Assembly (NCBI GenBank): GCA_963576475.1 | Contig: OY754970.1 | Location: 35,218,619 to 35,282,618, forward strand | Length of the DNA stretch: 64,000 nucleotides | Source of the DNA: Molanna angustata | Lineage: Eukaryota; Arthropoda; Insecta; Trichoptera; Molannidae | Reading direction: 5' to 3' | Shown: piece after piece, positions 1 through 12,089 of the stretch | Layout: each line of letters opens with the position of its first letter | Position numbering within the stretch: position 1 is the first letter of the stretch | Position numbers and translations under genes: made by a program | Notes under the pieces: model-generated | Database searches by the model: none | The model's input: the letters and a program-made list of their open reading frames with translations, nothing else | Told to the model about the DNA's origin: nothing

Positions 1-289
1 TGTAATAATTTGCTATATGGCATGAATCCTATAATTGTACATACACTAAATGATATTTCGCAATATTTGAGCTGCAATTAATTTGACATAAAAACCAAAT
101 AACTCAACAACATAACGATGCAGTAATTGAGATTAAGAAAACCGAAAAACAATGTATTTTGACCGTTCTTATAACATTACAAGTGCATCAGTTGCATCTA
201 TCTTACCCGATTATTAAAGACGAACATTATTAATGACAAAATTACACGAAATTAAAAAATTCAGCAGTGCAGTTCATCAACGGACGGGA

Positions 290-520
290 CCGTTCCCCCA
301 TCCCCCTATCCCCTTGTCCCAACCCCCCTTGCTACCCCTCCCCCCGTCTCTTGCTAATTGGCCCGCCTGAATGACGGCAGACATGGCGATTAAATCAATA
401 TGATATGACAGTAGCGGCCGATTTATGGCCGATGTTAATTACAATCATGCCGTCAGGGAGTAATAGTACTATCGTGTCGGGGGGGAGGGGGGTAAGGGGG
501 AACCAAGGGGACAGGGAGAC
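290..520. repeat. Diverged inverted repeat with G-tract arms
   Basis: The left part (about 296-350) is a run of C-tracts of 3-6 bases. The right part (about 478-520) is a matching run of G-tracts, so the two are roughly reverse complements. Inside them, TGACGGCA near 373 faces TGCCGTCA near 450. The centre holds homeodomain-like AT motifs (TTTATGGCC, TTAATTAC). I read it as an old inverted-repeat element or a structured regulatory segment. No product is suggested. Confidence 0.4.
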
Positions 521-1792
521 AACGCGCCGTTGGCCGTGGGAGAGAATTTCGCCGGGAGTGTCATTGTTAATCGCCGTCTTGGACTGAAGAGTGTAATATT
601 TATCGCCATTATTGCAAGCCACGATATACCTACAATGAAACTAGGATGTTCAGATAATGTAATAAAACCATATCGAATCAAACTAATACTAAAATATGAA
701 AAGAAAAGGCAGTTTGAATCAGAAAAAAAAATCGCTGATTATCTTTTCAAAGAAAGTTACATCCAATATATTTTGAACTGTGAGAATAATAAAAAAATGG
801 ATTTAAAAATCAAAATTACGTTTAAAAAATCAAAAATAAAAATAATATTTAAAAAATTTTGTTTTTTTTTTTAATCAAAATATTTTTCTTATTATGTAGG
901 TATTCAATTAAAACAAAGTAATATTAAGTAAAGAAAATTTTAAGAAAGAAAGAAAAAAATTACAATGCAAATATGGACAGATTCATTTTTAATGCCAAAT
1001 AAAGAACATCATGACGATATCTATTCCTAAATAGTTTAAATGAATTACAAAGTCATATTATTTTTTTATAAAATTAAAATATGAAAAATTCTCAATTTAT
1101 GTGTTGGTAATTCAACTACTAATACTTATACTTATTTAAGTAGGTACATACTTAAAACAGTATATTTAAATTAAAACTTCTTATTACAAATAATAACTTC
1201 ATTATGTAGATACCAACGTCATAAACGTCAAACAAATCTTAAAAAAAACGATTATTTTTACATCGTAATTCTAATTTACCCACATTCTACGAAGGGACCC
1301 TTGGTTTTATTCCTGCTGTTTGTTGAATATATTCAGTCGAGTGATACGATCATTTCAAAATAAATCCGTTAATTTATTATTATTAAATTTAATTGTGTCA
1401 AAAGATTTCTATGGGTTTTAATTCCTGAAATAGTAAAAAGCATCAGGCGTGTCGTAAGGAATAGAAGCGCCTTTGAGAGCTAGTTTCATAAGTAGGTACC
1501 TATCTAAATCATCAAAGCGAGTCCGCTTTAGTATGCAAGTTATTTCAACTTGTTACCTGTAGATTCACAATTAAAACAATATGAATTAAAAATAGCATAT
1601 CATCTCTATAGATGAACTTGCATGTGAATAAAATATGGATTCGCATTATGTACCTACTAGGTACCTATATTTAAAAAAAATGGTTCTTACTTTGTCTAAT
1701 TTTTAATGAAGATAATTATTAAACTTTGATCGATGCATCATTTCATACAAAATCTTCGATTAATCCAAATCAGTTCATAGTGAAATATAAAA
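521..1792. other. AT-rich stretch, no feature seen
   Basis: Low-complexity A/T-rich DNA with long A runs. The short open frames have biased Lys/Ile/Asn composition and no recognisable motif. Confidence 0.6.
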
Positions 1793-1970
1793 TGCATCCA
1801 TCATCATCATCAGTGGCTCCATAGCCCAGGATGGGCCTTAGCCTCCTCAAGGAATCGTCTCCATTGCACCCTATCCATGGCCATTTCTCTCCAATTCCGC
1901 ACACCAGCTATCTGAAGGTCCTTCTCGACTCCATCCATCCATCGTAGTTTCGGCCACTAATTTTCGGCCA
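1793..1970 (-). mobile_element. LINE-A 3' end (RTE-like), C-terminal fragment
   Basis: On the minus strand the sequence reads as the last roughly 45 residues of a non-LTR retrotransposon ORF, including RNWREMAMDRVQWRRFLEEA followed by KAHPGLWSH and a stop. It ends in a GATGAT run. The WR-x-x-A-x-DR-x-x-WR-x-FLEEA pattern is typical of the tail downstream of the reverse transcriptase domain in RTE-like elements (family knowledge). The same ending recurs at 46140-46480 and 48215-48310. It is 5'-truncated and nonfunctional. Confidence 0.8.
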
Positions 1971-3617
1971 TAAAATACATCCACCAATTCAAAAAAGTAC
2001 TTAATTCAAAGCATGGCATGAATGCAATAACATAAATAATTCTATATGAATTACTTTGATTTTGTAAAATCGGTTATAGATATATACCTAATAATGCTCA
2101 ATCAATTTCATTTTTTGTTTAAGAAAAATAATGGGCTATAAACGACACAATAGACCAATAATATTTCAAGTTTAATTCATACTTTAACTATATTCAGAGC
2201 TTTTAGGTACTTACAAAAGTAATTAAATTTCTATAATTTAGTACGTAAGTACATATATAATCTTGCGCTCCTTTAAAAATTGGGCCTGGAAATTTACTGT
2301 CAGTGTACAATCAAAAACGAGACCCTGTTATGACACAAATCCACAGATCAAGCTGAGTATGTATATACAATGATATACACAATAGTCACACAAAAATACA
2401 CAGTCGACAAAATACACACACAATGACGACATTTTACCGACACATTCACACATTCGACACTCATACACACTCAGGTACATTATCAAACATGCGACATATA
2501 CATACATATACACAACAGTCCCGTACTGAAACAATCTCCCTGCTTCTCGATTGATTTATTGACGACATCTGCTTTTGAAAGCCCGAAAACTAGCATGTGT
2601 TTAGTATTACTTTAATAATGGATACAAGATAAGTATATTTTCGGACCGAACATCCATTTTTTCTGTTATATATTAAGGAGTGATATTTCACGCACACGTT
2701 AAAATTCTAGAAAACATTTCGAAATTTTAAAATATTTCAATTTTTCGATCATCATTGTTGTTTAGGTTTTCGTATCAATCAAGGCAAATTTCTCAACAGA
2801 GTTTAGAAGATTGCTCTAGTCTAAACACAATTTGAAATGTGATAATTTTTGTTACAAAATTATGCTACTTTGAATTTATAATCATAAAAATAACGATTTT
2901 TTTCGCGAAGAAAACGAACATACACTCTATAAATAACAAGTTGATACATAATTGAGACTAATAATCTTTGATTGAACTGGTACCAATAAAAGGTTTATTA
3001 GAAATAGTAAAAAAATCTAGGAATTGCTCATAATTAGATAGATAAAGATCTTTATTTTTTTTTTTATTTTTTTATGATTAGTTTTATAATTTTTCTTATC
3101 ATTTTGTTTAAATCTTTATTTTAAAATAATTACTTATGTACAATTTGTTTTGCTGTATGTATTTTATCTAAACAAATAAATATTATTATGAATTATGTTT
3201 TTTTATTCCATTAACTAAGTTTTTACAAAATAACTTACTATAAAAAACGTTGAAACTTTAAATACAAGTGTCCATGGGTTATTGACAACATTTGTACAAT
3301 ATTTAACAAGAAACAGGAATCTATTGATTTGTCAAGAAATAAATAATATTTTCTATATTAATTGGAAAAACGTAAAGCAATTTTATGACATTTAATCTAA
3401 TGCCACGATATTTTATTCACTTTTAGGTTTATGAAGCTGAAACTGAAGAAACGTACACAAACCAAAATAATGTTTGGCGAGCAATCCTCTCTGACTAGTC
3501 CAATAAAGACATACATATACCGTGATTGTACCTATATCAAAAAAACTGAAAAAAAAATCAAAAAGGATTTAGATCTGTTTTTAATTGAATATTATCGAAT
3601 AAAAGTAGGTACCTACT
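1971..3617. other. AT-rich stretch, no feature seen
   Basis: Unique-looking AT-rich DNA. A patch around 2390-2520 is rich in CACA/CATA steps. The region has several poly-T runs near 3055-3075. No coding or structural signal was recognised. Confidence 0.5.
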
Positions 3618-4187
3618 CTTTTTTACTCTCCACTACCAACTATGGAATAGTGGAGAGTCATGATTTCACAATTTTTAAGCATATTTTTTTTACATCAATT
3701 TCTCAATGGGTATCATGTAGAGAGTGTATACTTTGAGTTTCATCGTGATGTTTTTGTGTGTATGCCGTATGCCGTACACAAATTTGAAAATTTGTGTCCT
3801 CTGTATAGCCCAAACCAAATGACTGATGAACTTCATATTGATACCATATGTGTGAAGTACATAAACTTAGAGCTGATTAGTTTTCCATAGACAACGGTTA
3901 ATTATTTCTCTATGATTTCATCTGTTAAAACTTTAAAAATGCTCTCACGACCTGGAAATTTAAGATATTTTCATTTTATTTGAATTATTTATGCAAAAAA
4001 AAGAATTTTCACAAAACTGCATTCAGAGTTTGCCAACCTTAAAAGAAAAATATAATATCCTTTCAATAATTATGTTTCTATTAATCGATATTTTGTATGA
4101 AAAATATATAGGAGAATTTTTATGTTTAGCAATGTTTAGTTATTTGATTTCATATTGATATTAGAGTGTAATATTAGCAGGGAAGCT

Positions 4188-4236
4188 TCATTGTGTAGTG
4201 GAGAGTTTAGCGTTGGCCACAACCCACTCGTTTCAC
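4188..4236 (-). repeat. Fragment of dispersed family Q
   Basis: It carries GTAGTGGAGAGTTTAGCG followed by TTGGCCACAACCCACTCG, the terminal motif of family Q (22035, 42518 and 53690-54345). A related CTCTCCACTACC / GGAATAGTGGAGAG pair lies at about 3627-3658, so 3627-4236 may be one old element bounded by this motif. That last point is inference. Confidence 0.45.
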
Positions 4237-4239
4237 AAT

Positions 4240-7200
4240 GGTAGGCACATTTCTGTAATAGTGATTAGATATTATTAATTAAGGTATTCAAATTATTTGA
4301 TATTTTTTCCGAAATAAATTGTCTAAATTCACGTCGTAGCTAGTGTTAGATTACAATTTACAAAGAATGGAAGTATGCGGTGTACAGCGTTTTAATAATA
4401 AATTATATTAGTTAGTTATCATCATGGGAATCTATCGTTTCAATCTAAAAGAGTAATTTTTTTTACGAAATTCCACTCTAAGCATAGAAGCAATGAAGAA
4501 ATTAATCAAACAGTTCCCTTGTATCTATTAAAATACATGTTAACGAGTGTACAGCAACATTCGTCAACGCGAAAACAAGTACCAACAGGGGCGTCTCTAG
4601 GTTAGGACCGAAATTATGTATGCCTGGAACGCAGTAAACTTGTACACACATTATATATATATTTTTTATTATTTACACACACAAAATTACAACTCTAAAA
4701 CTATAAAGAACAAAATATCTCTCTCGATCACTGATTTATATGTACTATGCTCTCGATAGAGTTTAAAACACGTATTCTGCAGAGGAGCATCGTACTGACA
4801 CATAACATATTAGAAATAATCAACTTATAGGATCATGTTTTGGCCAAAAAATGACATTTTAAAGATATTTTAAATTACTGTGCAATTGTATTTTGCTTTG
4901 ATCTTTTTCTTTCATTAATATCATCGTGTGATATATAAGAAGAAGACAACTTAGATAACATTTTTTTAACTATCCTACTAATAAGTTTTCAATATACAGT
5001 TTCCAATTACACACATGATTAAATTTAAAATACTTATTTCTTTCTCATACTTATTTCTTCATCGCCTCCTTCCTCAGACTTAATGAATTTCAAATACTCA
5101 ATGTTCTCACAATATTTATCACATATAATTCGATCCAATTTTGAATATAAACCCATAACCTTTAAATTTTCGACTCCCCATTCCAAAAGATTCACAATAG
5201 TTTTATTTTTATATTACATCTCGGGCAACTAACAGGTACTTTGTCAAATATAAATTTCACACGCACCAAATAACAAGTTGCTAAATTCTGGAGACTTATT
5301 TACCGTCTCACAGAACCAGACTGAATTAAAATCTGTCTCTAATCAAATCTAGTCAAGGTATTATTTATAGTAGGTAATTTATTTTTTTGTACTGCACATT
5401 CCCTATAATTTGTCGTTCACTTCAATGTAACAAACAAATGCAATTATATTTAAACTTGACTCTGGCCAGTGTAACTCCACTTGATGTTGATAATACAAAC
5501 ATCACAAAGATAAATGAATGTGTACAACTATATAATACAAAAATAATAATTGTTCATTGTGCAACGAACTTATCCACTTTCCTTTGAGTCAGTTGATATT
5601 TAACTCTAAGTGAAATTATTAAAAAACAAAATTCTTAACTCTGGTTAAAAAATTTAATAGTTTACTTAGTGGATTTTAGTTTACTTGTAAATTTTTATAG
5701 TATTTGATCAGTAATTGTTAATCATACCTACTCTAATTTTTAATTAAAATCGTTTATTCTGTATCTCGTGGTATAAGAGTAGGTTTTTTTTTAATCCTCT
5801 TATTTATTAAATGAGATTTGTTTACTAATTGAGTTTTACTAAGTTCACCTGAATCTTCATTATTTATTATCATTTCCAAATATCCAATTGTTTTGGCAAG
5901 CTTTTGTGCGCTTCCATTTTATTATATTTATTTGTAAAAGAACACAATTTTTCCGTTGCAATATATACGTTGCAATATTTTCCGTTCACTAGAGATATTT
6001 AAAAATAAACTGTGTATTTCTACAATAAATCTATTGCAATAAGTATTTCTTCATAAGAGGTTCAATATTTTTATTGCCTGTGGCGCTTTACTACCTTAAA
6101 CTGATCCCATATAATGCACAATATAATACGAAAGTTGTATTCACAGAGGCATTGTAAATTTTCAAAAAATAGTGTTCGCTAATAGGGAATTAGAAAAGAG
6201 TTTTACCGTTTTCAGATGATAAATGGCTATGATAGCTATGCATATACTAATTTGCCATTAACAAACCAACAGTGCTTCTACATACATAGTTCTACTGAAT
6301 AACCTAATTTATTGTGAATATACACTAAATAATGCAATCATTCTGAGAGCAATGTTTTCAATAGATGTTTACACACAAAAATAGCTTTGGCAACTAATTA
6401 CTTACATACAAACATCCACACATCAAATACAAACATACAAACATTAATCGTACCTACTACGAATTATCTCTTTGTCTTGTATGACAAATTTTAATTGAGA
6501 TTAAACGGAAATACAAATTTTGTAGAACAAAAGAGATCAGGCAAGAAATCGGCTGGTTTACGTGATCACTTTAAGCACCTGCGCAACATTCACCGATAAT
6601 GCCTTTCTTATTGATTTCCCATATCAATCCAAATTTGAATATTCTATGTGTTATAAGTTGACAAAACATTGATTGAAAATAAGCTTGGCAACATCATCGC
6701 CATCTATCAAATACGATGAAACTTATTTCTAACGCCATCTATTCAGAAATTTATTTTTGGTAAACAGATGCTTAAATAATTTTGTATATGCTGGTATAAT
6801 CTTGATTTTTTTTTCTTTTTAATTTATATTTTTGTTTAGTTTTTTAGTTTTTAATTTTTGAATTGTCGTTTAGTTACACACATCCTCCCTCTACACAAGC
6901 TAATAAGCTTTAAGAGGGAGATGATATTGTAAATTATATAATGTATAAACTTTGTATGTTCGTATATTTTGTTATAATACGAATAAAGAAATAAAAAAAG
7001 ATGCAACCTGGAGGGATGACATCAGCCTTCATACTGGTATCAATTGGATGCAAAAAAACATTGATATAATATGTATATGGTGATTTACTGGAATCCAAGT
7101 TATGATTTTTTGTCTTAAATATAGTGCACTTTTATCTTCTTTTTCGTAATACGACTTCCATACTTCTGCGGATGACATTTGCGAATACTTTGTTCGTCAG

Positions 7201-8440
7201 TCGCTCATCACTGATTTTTTCAATACAGCTGAACATTCAACAAAAAAATATTTGTAAGTTAAAATCAATTTATTATAAACATTTATAAATATCCTTACAA
7301 TATGCTCTTTTTGGTGATTTTACTGGAGTGTCTGAAAGGTTTTAAAATTTCACCAGACCCTTTTAATGTTCTTTCGTGTGTTCTTTCGGAATTTAGCGAA
7401 GGGTGGTAGAAAGTTTCCAAGGCATTACTGATCGATCAAGACTTATTATTATATTTTATTAATATTTTTTTATACACAAAGTACTTTTTATGTTATATAT
7501 TCTTATTATTTTTTAAATAATAATGTAAAGTTTTATTTTAATGATTGTTGGTTAATTATGTCATTGTTATAGCATATTAAGTCCCTTGATATTTGGTAAG
7601 CGGGATCATTTGTATCTTTTTGTTGATATTATAAATGTTGAATAGTAAAAAAAACACGAAATAAAGTCACCATTGAAAATCCGTCTTATAGATGCATATC
7701 TTTCTAAAATATATAGGTATAAACAGACAAATGAACGAAACACTTATTACTCTGCACAAACGATATAACTTTTAATATAATATCACATCACATGGTAAGC
7801 TATAGCTACAGGTACCAAATTTGTTTAATTTACTAGTATTTTCATTATTACTATCTGCCTCACTATCTATATTATTACACATACATACATACATACAATT
7901 CTACCATCCATGCCTACCAACTACGACCGGCTATCACCTGTTTGTGTGACCAGTCAGCCACAGTGTTGTTGCATACCTGACCGTCCATATAATATTATGT
8001 ATTTACTTATTTATACTCTTAGCGCACATCAGAGCATTTACAAAAATTAATTCACAATAAAATAATTAAATTACATATAAGTATATAAAAATGAAAAAAA
8101 AACAATGTAGGAATAACATAGTTCCAAAAGAATGCAGAAATAAAAATAGATAATAAAAAAAATATAAGTAGATCAGAGTGGAAATAAACTAGTTGCATGT
8201 AACACATGAGATCCAACTGTCGATAGTGATAGTATGTACCTACAGTTGTAGAATAAGTACCAAACTATAAACCCATAAATACAAATTATTTAATATTTTA
8301 AGATATTTGGTTTTCTATACAATACATGTACTTACCTAGGTATGTATGTCAAGATAGGATAGTATGGAGGTCAGTCCTTTGATCCTACCCAGAATATGAA
8401 AACAGCATGATGGTATGTATGTATGTATGTTTGGAGATTA
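4240..8440. other. AT-rich stretch with no gene recognised
   Basis: About 4.2 kb of A/T-rich DNA. At 6883-6925 a small hairpin pairs CTCCCTCT with AAGAGGGAG. At about 6560 lies a short patch resembling the centre of the palindromic MITE family (CTGGTTTACGTGATCACTTT). Short CATA/ATAC repeats occur near 7880 and TATG repeats near 8412. No ORF has recognisable protein content. Confidence 0.5.
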
Positions 8441-8963
8441 GTATCAAACTATTAAGTCTTCTTAGATTATTGTGTGTAGCTATTGCCATACAAATTGTAT
8501 GAAGCAATGTCGTCACTAAATTCAATTTTTATAAAAATTGTTAAAAAAAATTTGAGATGTGCTAATACAATGTGTATATTTTTTATAGAAAATTAAATTA
8601 TCTAGTTGGGGTGTTTCGGCTTTTTTCTCTATTTTTTAAAAAAATGGAAATATAGGCAGTTAAACTCAAAAATTTATCATAAAAAAAAATATTTTTCCTA
8701 ATAAAAAATGTTTGAGAAACCCTGGATTTTTTTTTAAAAAAATTAATTTGAGATTTTGTATTTGTCTATGTTTATACCAAATTTCAGCGTTCTACCTTTT
8801 ATGGTTTCTGAGATATATGGAAAAATAAACCGAAATTTCAATAGTTGATAACCCCTGACTGAAACAGAAATTCAGTATAAAAGTTTTGTAGGCCTATAAC
8901 TATTTATGTATGCTAAAAAATTGGGCTCTGTAAATTGAGCGGAACAAAAGTTATAAGAGGGGG
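8441..8963. repeat. AT-rich block flanking the CA microsatellite
   Basis: The block contains ACCAAATTTCAGCGTTCTAC and a GTTTCTGAGATATAT phrase just upstream of the CA array, ending GGGGACAGACACAGAC. Similar phrases ahead of ACAG/CA arrays are common in insect genomes, so this may be a microsatellite-associated dispersed repeat. Only one copy is present here, so the class is inferred. Confidence 0.35.
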
Positions 8964-9565
<602 letters not shown>

Positions 9566-9714
9566 CTCACATAAAATGTTCTACTCCGAATTCTGAGTAA
9601 ATCCATGTATGGGAACATATATGCTGCGAGGCCTCTAGTTGGTGTTATTAGCTTGCAAAAAGTCCACTACACCATACAAAATTTTCCTTCGTACACGCAT
9701 CTTGGCTTAATAAT

Positions 9715-9756
9715 GTCGATTCATTAAGAGAATTGAATTCTCATGAACGAATCGAC
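9715..9756. repeat. 42 bp imperfect palindrome
   Basis: GTCGATTC at the left end pairs with GAATCGAC at the right end. Inside, GAGAATT pairs with AATTCTC with almost no loop. It is a compact hairpin or cruciform of unknown role. Confidence 0.7.
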
Positions 9757-9761
9757 AGTTG

Positions 9762-9900
9762 GAATATTTATTTATTTATTTATTCATATTTTTGTACATA
9801 ATTTTACAAACAAATATATTGTACAATGGCGGGCTTATTTCCATAAGGCAATTTCTTCCAACCAACCTGAGTTAGTTTATTAGTAAAATACAAATTAAAA
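9762..9900 (-). mobile_element. LINE-D 3' untranslated tail
   Basis: On the minus strand it contains GGTTGGAAGAAATTGCCTTA and a GGCGGGCTTATT complement, then an A/T-rich tail ending in a TAAA-type run (ATTTATTTATTT on the plus strand). The same tail follows a recognisable LINE C-terminus at 59160-60300, which is why I assign it to that family. No coding part remains. Confidence 0.7.
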
Positions 9901-10012
9901 CTCAAACTATAAAATAATCAGTACAAAATTTGTTATATATTATTAAATAGGGTTCTATGCTTCTCCCTGTGGAATAATCGTCGTTATTTAGACGATACAT
10001 ACCCACATATCG

Positions 10013-10135
10013 ATGGGTGGTGGCAGAGCGATTAGTGCGCTGGGTTATTTAATTGGGTCGCGAGTTCGAATTCTGCCACAACCTATTTCGTTCACCTATA
10101 GCACAAGCATATTTCTATATATAGGTACCTATCTT
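10013..10135 (+). mobile_element. SINE-1 copy with tRNA-like head
   Basis: GTGGCAGAGCGATTAGTGCG resembles an internal A box and GCGAGTTCGAATTCTGCC a B box. The body TTTCGTTCACCTATAGCACA is shared with copies at 50383 and 53885. The cloverleaf does not pair well (acceptor and T stem), so this is a SINE head and not a working tRNA gene. Confidence 0.75.
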
Positions 10136-10297
10136 ATGTATTGTTTGAGCATAGTTATGTGTATGTTTATTAATATTCCATTTTTATACAGCGATCTTCC
10201 GAATTCTGTATTTCCACCTACTTACAACCCGTGTATTTTTAAGATCCGAATTAATGTTTTCCTGAGCAGATTGCAAACCTTCCCCAACGCTAAGTAG

Positions 10298-10456
10298 AGT
10301 GCTTCTTCGGAAGAGTATAATGGACCTAAGTGTGCCTTTTTAGATGGGACAAGACTGGTGAGTGGGGATACACGCATGTCTCTTGCTTTATTTTATATGT
10401 TATGCAAACCTGTTGCTGGTCACCCCACATTGTGTGACATGCCGTAATGGTATGAA
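10298..10456 (-). repeat. Dispersed repeat family P, copy
   Basis: The reverse complement matches copies at 41098 and 58597: CATTACGGC, CCACACAATGTGGGGTGACC, CACTCACCAGTCTTG, and a downstream AGGCACAC. Family P has about eight copies in this window in both orientations. It contains no ORF and no clear terminal repeats. I do not know its class. Confidence 0.7.
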
Positions 10457-11539
10457 TGAATTGATAAAAAAGAAATAAGGAAAATCAAATATGATGTATT
10501 ATTATTTAGTCAATTTTATTTTCAGTAATGCATAGAAAAAAGTTGCTCCTTTATAATGCATTAATATTGAAAATCTTTGAATAAAAAATCGTTTCTTCTG
10601 CACTGCAATATCTTTTCTTCATATTGATATTTTTTTAAACATAAACGAACTATAATACCTATTTAAAGTTTGTGTTTTAAAATCACAACCTACTCGTTCA
10701 ATTATATTTTATATTATTTATTTAATTGAATTAGTATTGTTATGATTGAAGTCAATTTGAAGTTGTTTTTTTATTAAAAAGTCAAGGAAGACTTATTTGC
10801 GGGTATAATTTCAAGAATCTGTACCTATACATATATGATAGACCTCCAAAGAATCTAAATTATGTCGAAAATTCTCTAATTAATTATTATGTTTCATGAA
10901 ACACATAATATAGTAATTTTCTGCATTAAATATCATTTTTTAATTATATGATTAGGTACCCATTTTTTCTCACATAGATATTTTTAAATAGCTTATGTTG
11001 TTATAAACTTATTTATTCTCTCGTTATTGTATATATTCCTTTAAAAAGTGGAAACAATATAAATAACTCACCTTATAAATTCTTCATATATGTTATAGTC
11101 TATTAATTAAACAATTCATTTTTGAAATAATTGCCTACGCCTCTGGGAAAATTTTAAGTGAACATTATTTTTTTTTATATTCACAAGAAACGAGACTTTG
11201 TTCATATTGTCATCTCATACATTTTCGTTAACAGTATCTTCAAAATCAATCTGAAACATTCATCGTTAAGTTTATGTTGAAATTTTAATAAATGATAATA
11301 GTGTGTCAAGGCTACTGTTGGATTCCACAACATTTTTTTGTCTAAATTCCTATTTATGATGTTTGAATTTAATTATTAAAAATTATTTTGTTGATCATTT
11401 AATTTCTTCATCTATTTAATAAAATCAATAGAAAGCTACACTACATATAACTAGACAATGAAGAATATCATTGGATCCATATTTTGAAATTAAGTCAAGT
11501 AAGGATTTCCTAGTTGGGCAGCAGAAATCTGTTGTTGGT
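10457..11539. other. AT-rich stretch, no feature seen
   Basis: A/T-rich DNA with poly-A and poly-T runs. No repeat family member or protein-like frame was recognised. Confidence 0.5.
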
Positions 11540-11825
11540 GTGTAAATTCCTGATCCCGATTTCCTCTCCTTGTTTTTTCGCGATCCTTTTTTTGTTTTTA
11601 ATATTTATCTTAGTGTAAGGTATATTTTCTTTATTTTTTGTTTTTAATATTTATCTTAGTGTAAGGTATATTTTCTTTATTTTTTCGCTTTCATTATTTT
11701 GTTGATGTACATATATAATTTTGTCATACTTTGTAATCCAGTTGGTTAGAAGAAATTGTCTAATGGCAATAAACCCGCTATTCGTTTGTATTATGTACAA
11801 AAAGATAAATAAATAAAATATGATG
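11540..11825 (+). mobile_element. LINE-D 3' untranslated region
   Basis: It begins CTGATCCCGATTTCCTCTCC, as in the copy at about 43645, and carries TTTTGTTGATGTACAT, AATTTTGTCATACT, GGTTAGAAGAAATTG and GCAATAAACCCGC, ending in (AAAT)n. This order matches the 3' UTR of the LINE at 59160-60300 on the other strand. An internal 46 bp block is tandemly duplicated. Confidence 0.75.
11590..11681. repeat. Exact 46 bp tandem duplication
   Basis: The block beginning TTTTGTTTTTAATATTTATC at 11590 is repeated at 11636 with no difference that I can see. This implies a recent duplication inside the LINE-D 3' UTR. Confidence 0.9.
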
Positions 11826-11937
11826 TAATATAAAAGGTTTACTATATAAATAGGTACATACATACATAGTTACTATCTGATAAAACATTCTGTATAAGAT
11901 GAAATACTTTTATTTACAAAAATTTTAACATCACCAT

Positions 11938-12060
11938 ATAGACGAAGTTGAGATATTATAGAAGAACCAGGAACTCAAGGCACCTCCAGGGCTTACGAAC
12001 TGTCCTCGACTGGTTTACGTGATCACTTCACGTGATTACGTGTTCACAATGAATTTTGAA
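11938..12060. mobile_element. Palindromic MITE family, single-arm copy
   Basis: It contains GACGAAGTTGAGATATT, AGAACCAGGAACTCAAGGCA, CCTCCAGGGCTTACGA and CTGGTTTACGTGATCACTT. These match in order the left arm and centre of the 241 bp hairpin element at 17428-17668. The right arm is missing. Confidence 0.75.
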
Positions 12061-12089
12061 ACATAAAAATTTAATTAATTACGGTCGAA

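Noticed and set aside
530..874. 114-codon plus-strand frame
   Set aside because: Lys/Ile/Phe-rich from AT-rich DNA, no motif, and it overlaps the inverted repeat.
1798..1812. Independent ATC microsatellite
   Set aside because: It is the terminal GATGAT tail of the LINE-A copy.
6883..7000. Polypurine tract and LTR of an LTR retrotransposon
   Set aside because: AAGAGGGAGATG looks like a polypurine tract, but no second LTR, primer-binding site or gag-pol frame is seen; the purines pair in a small hairpin.
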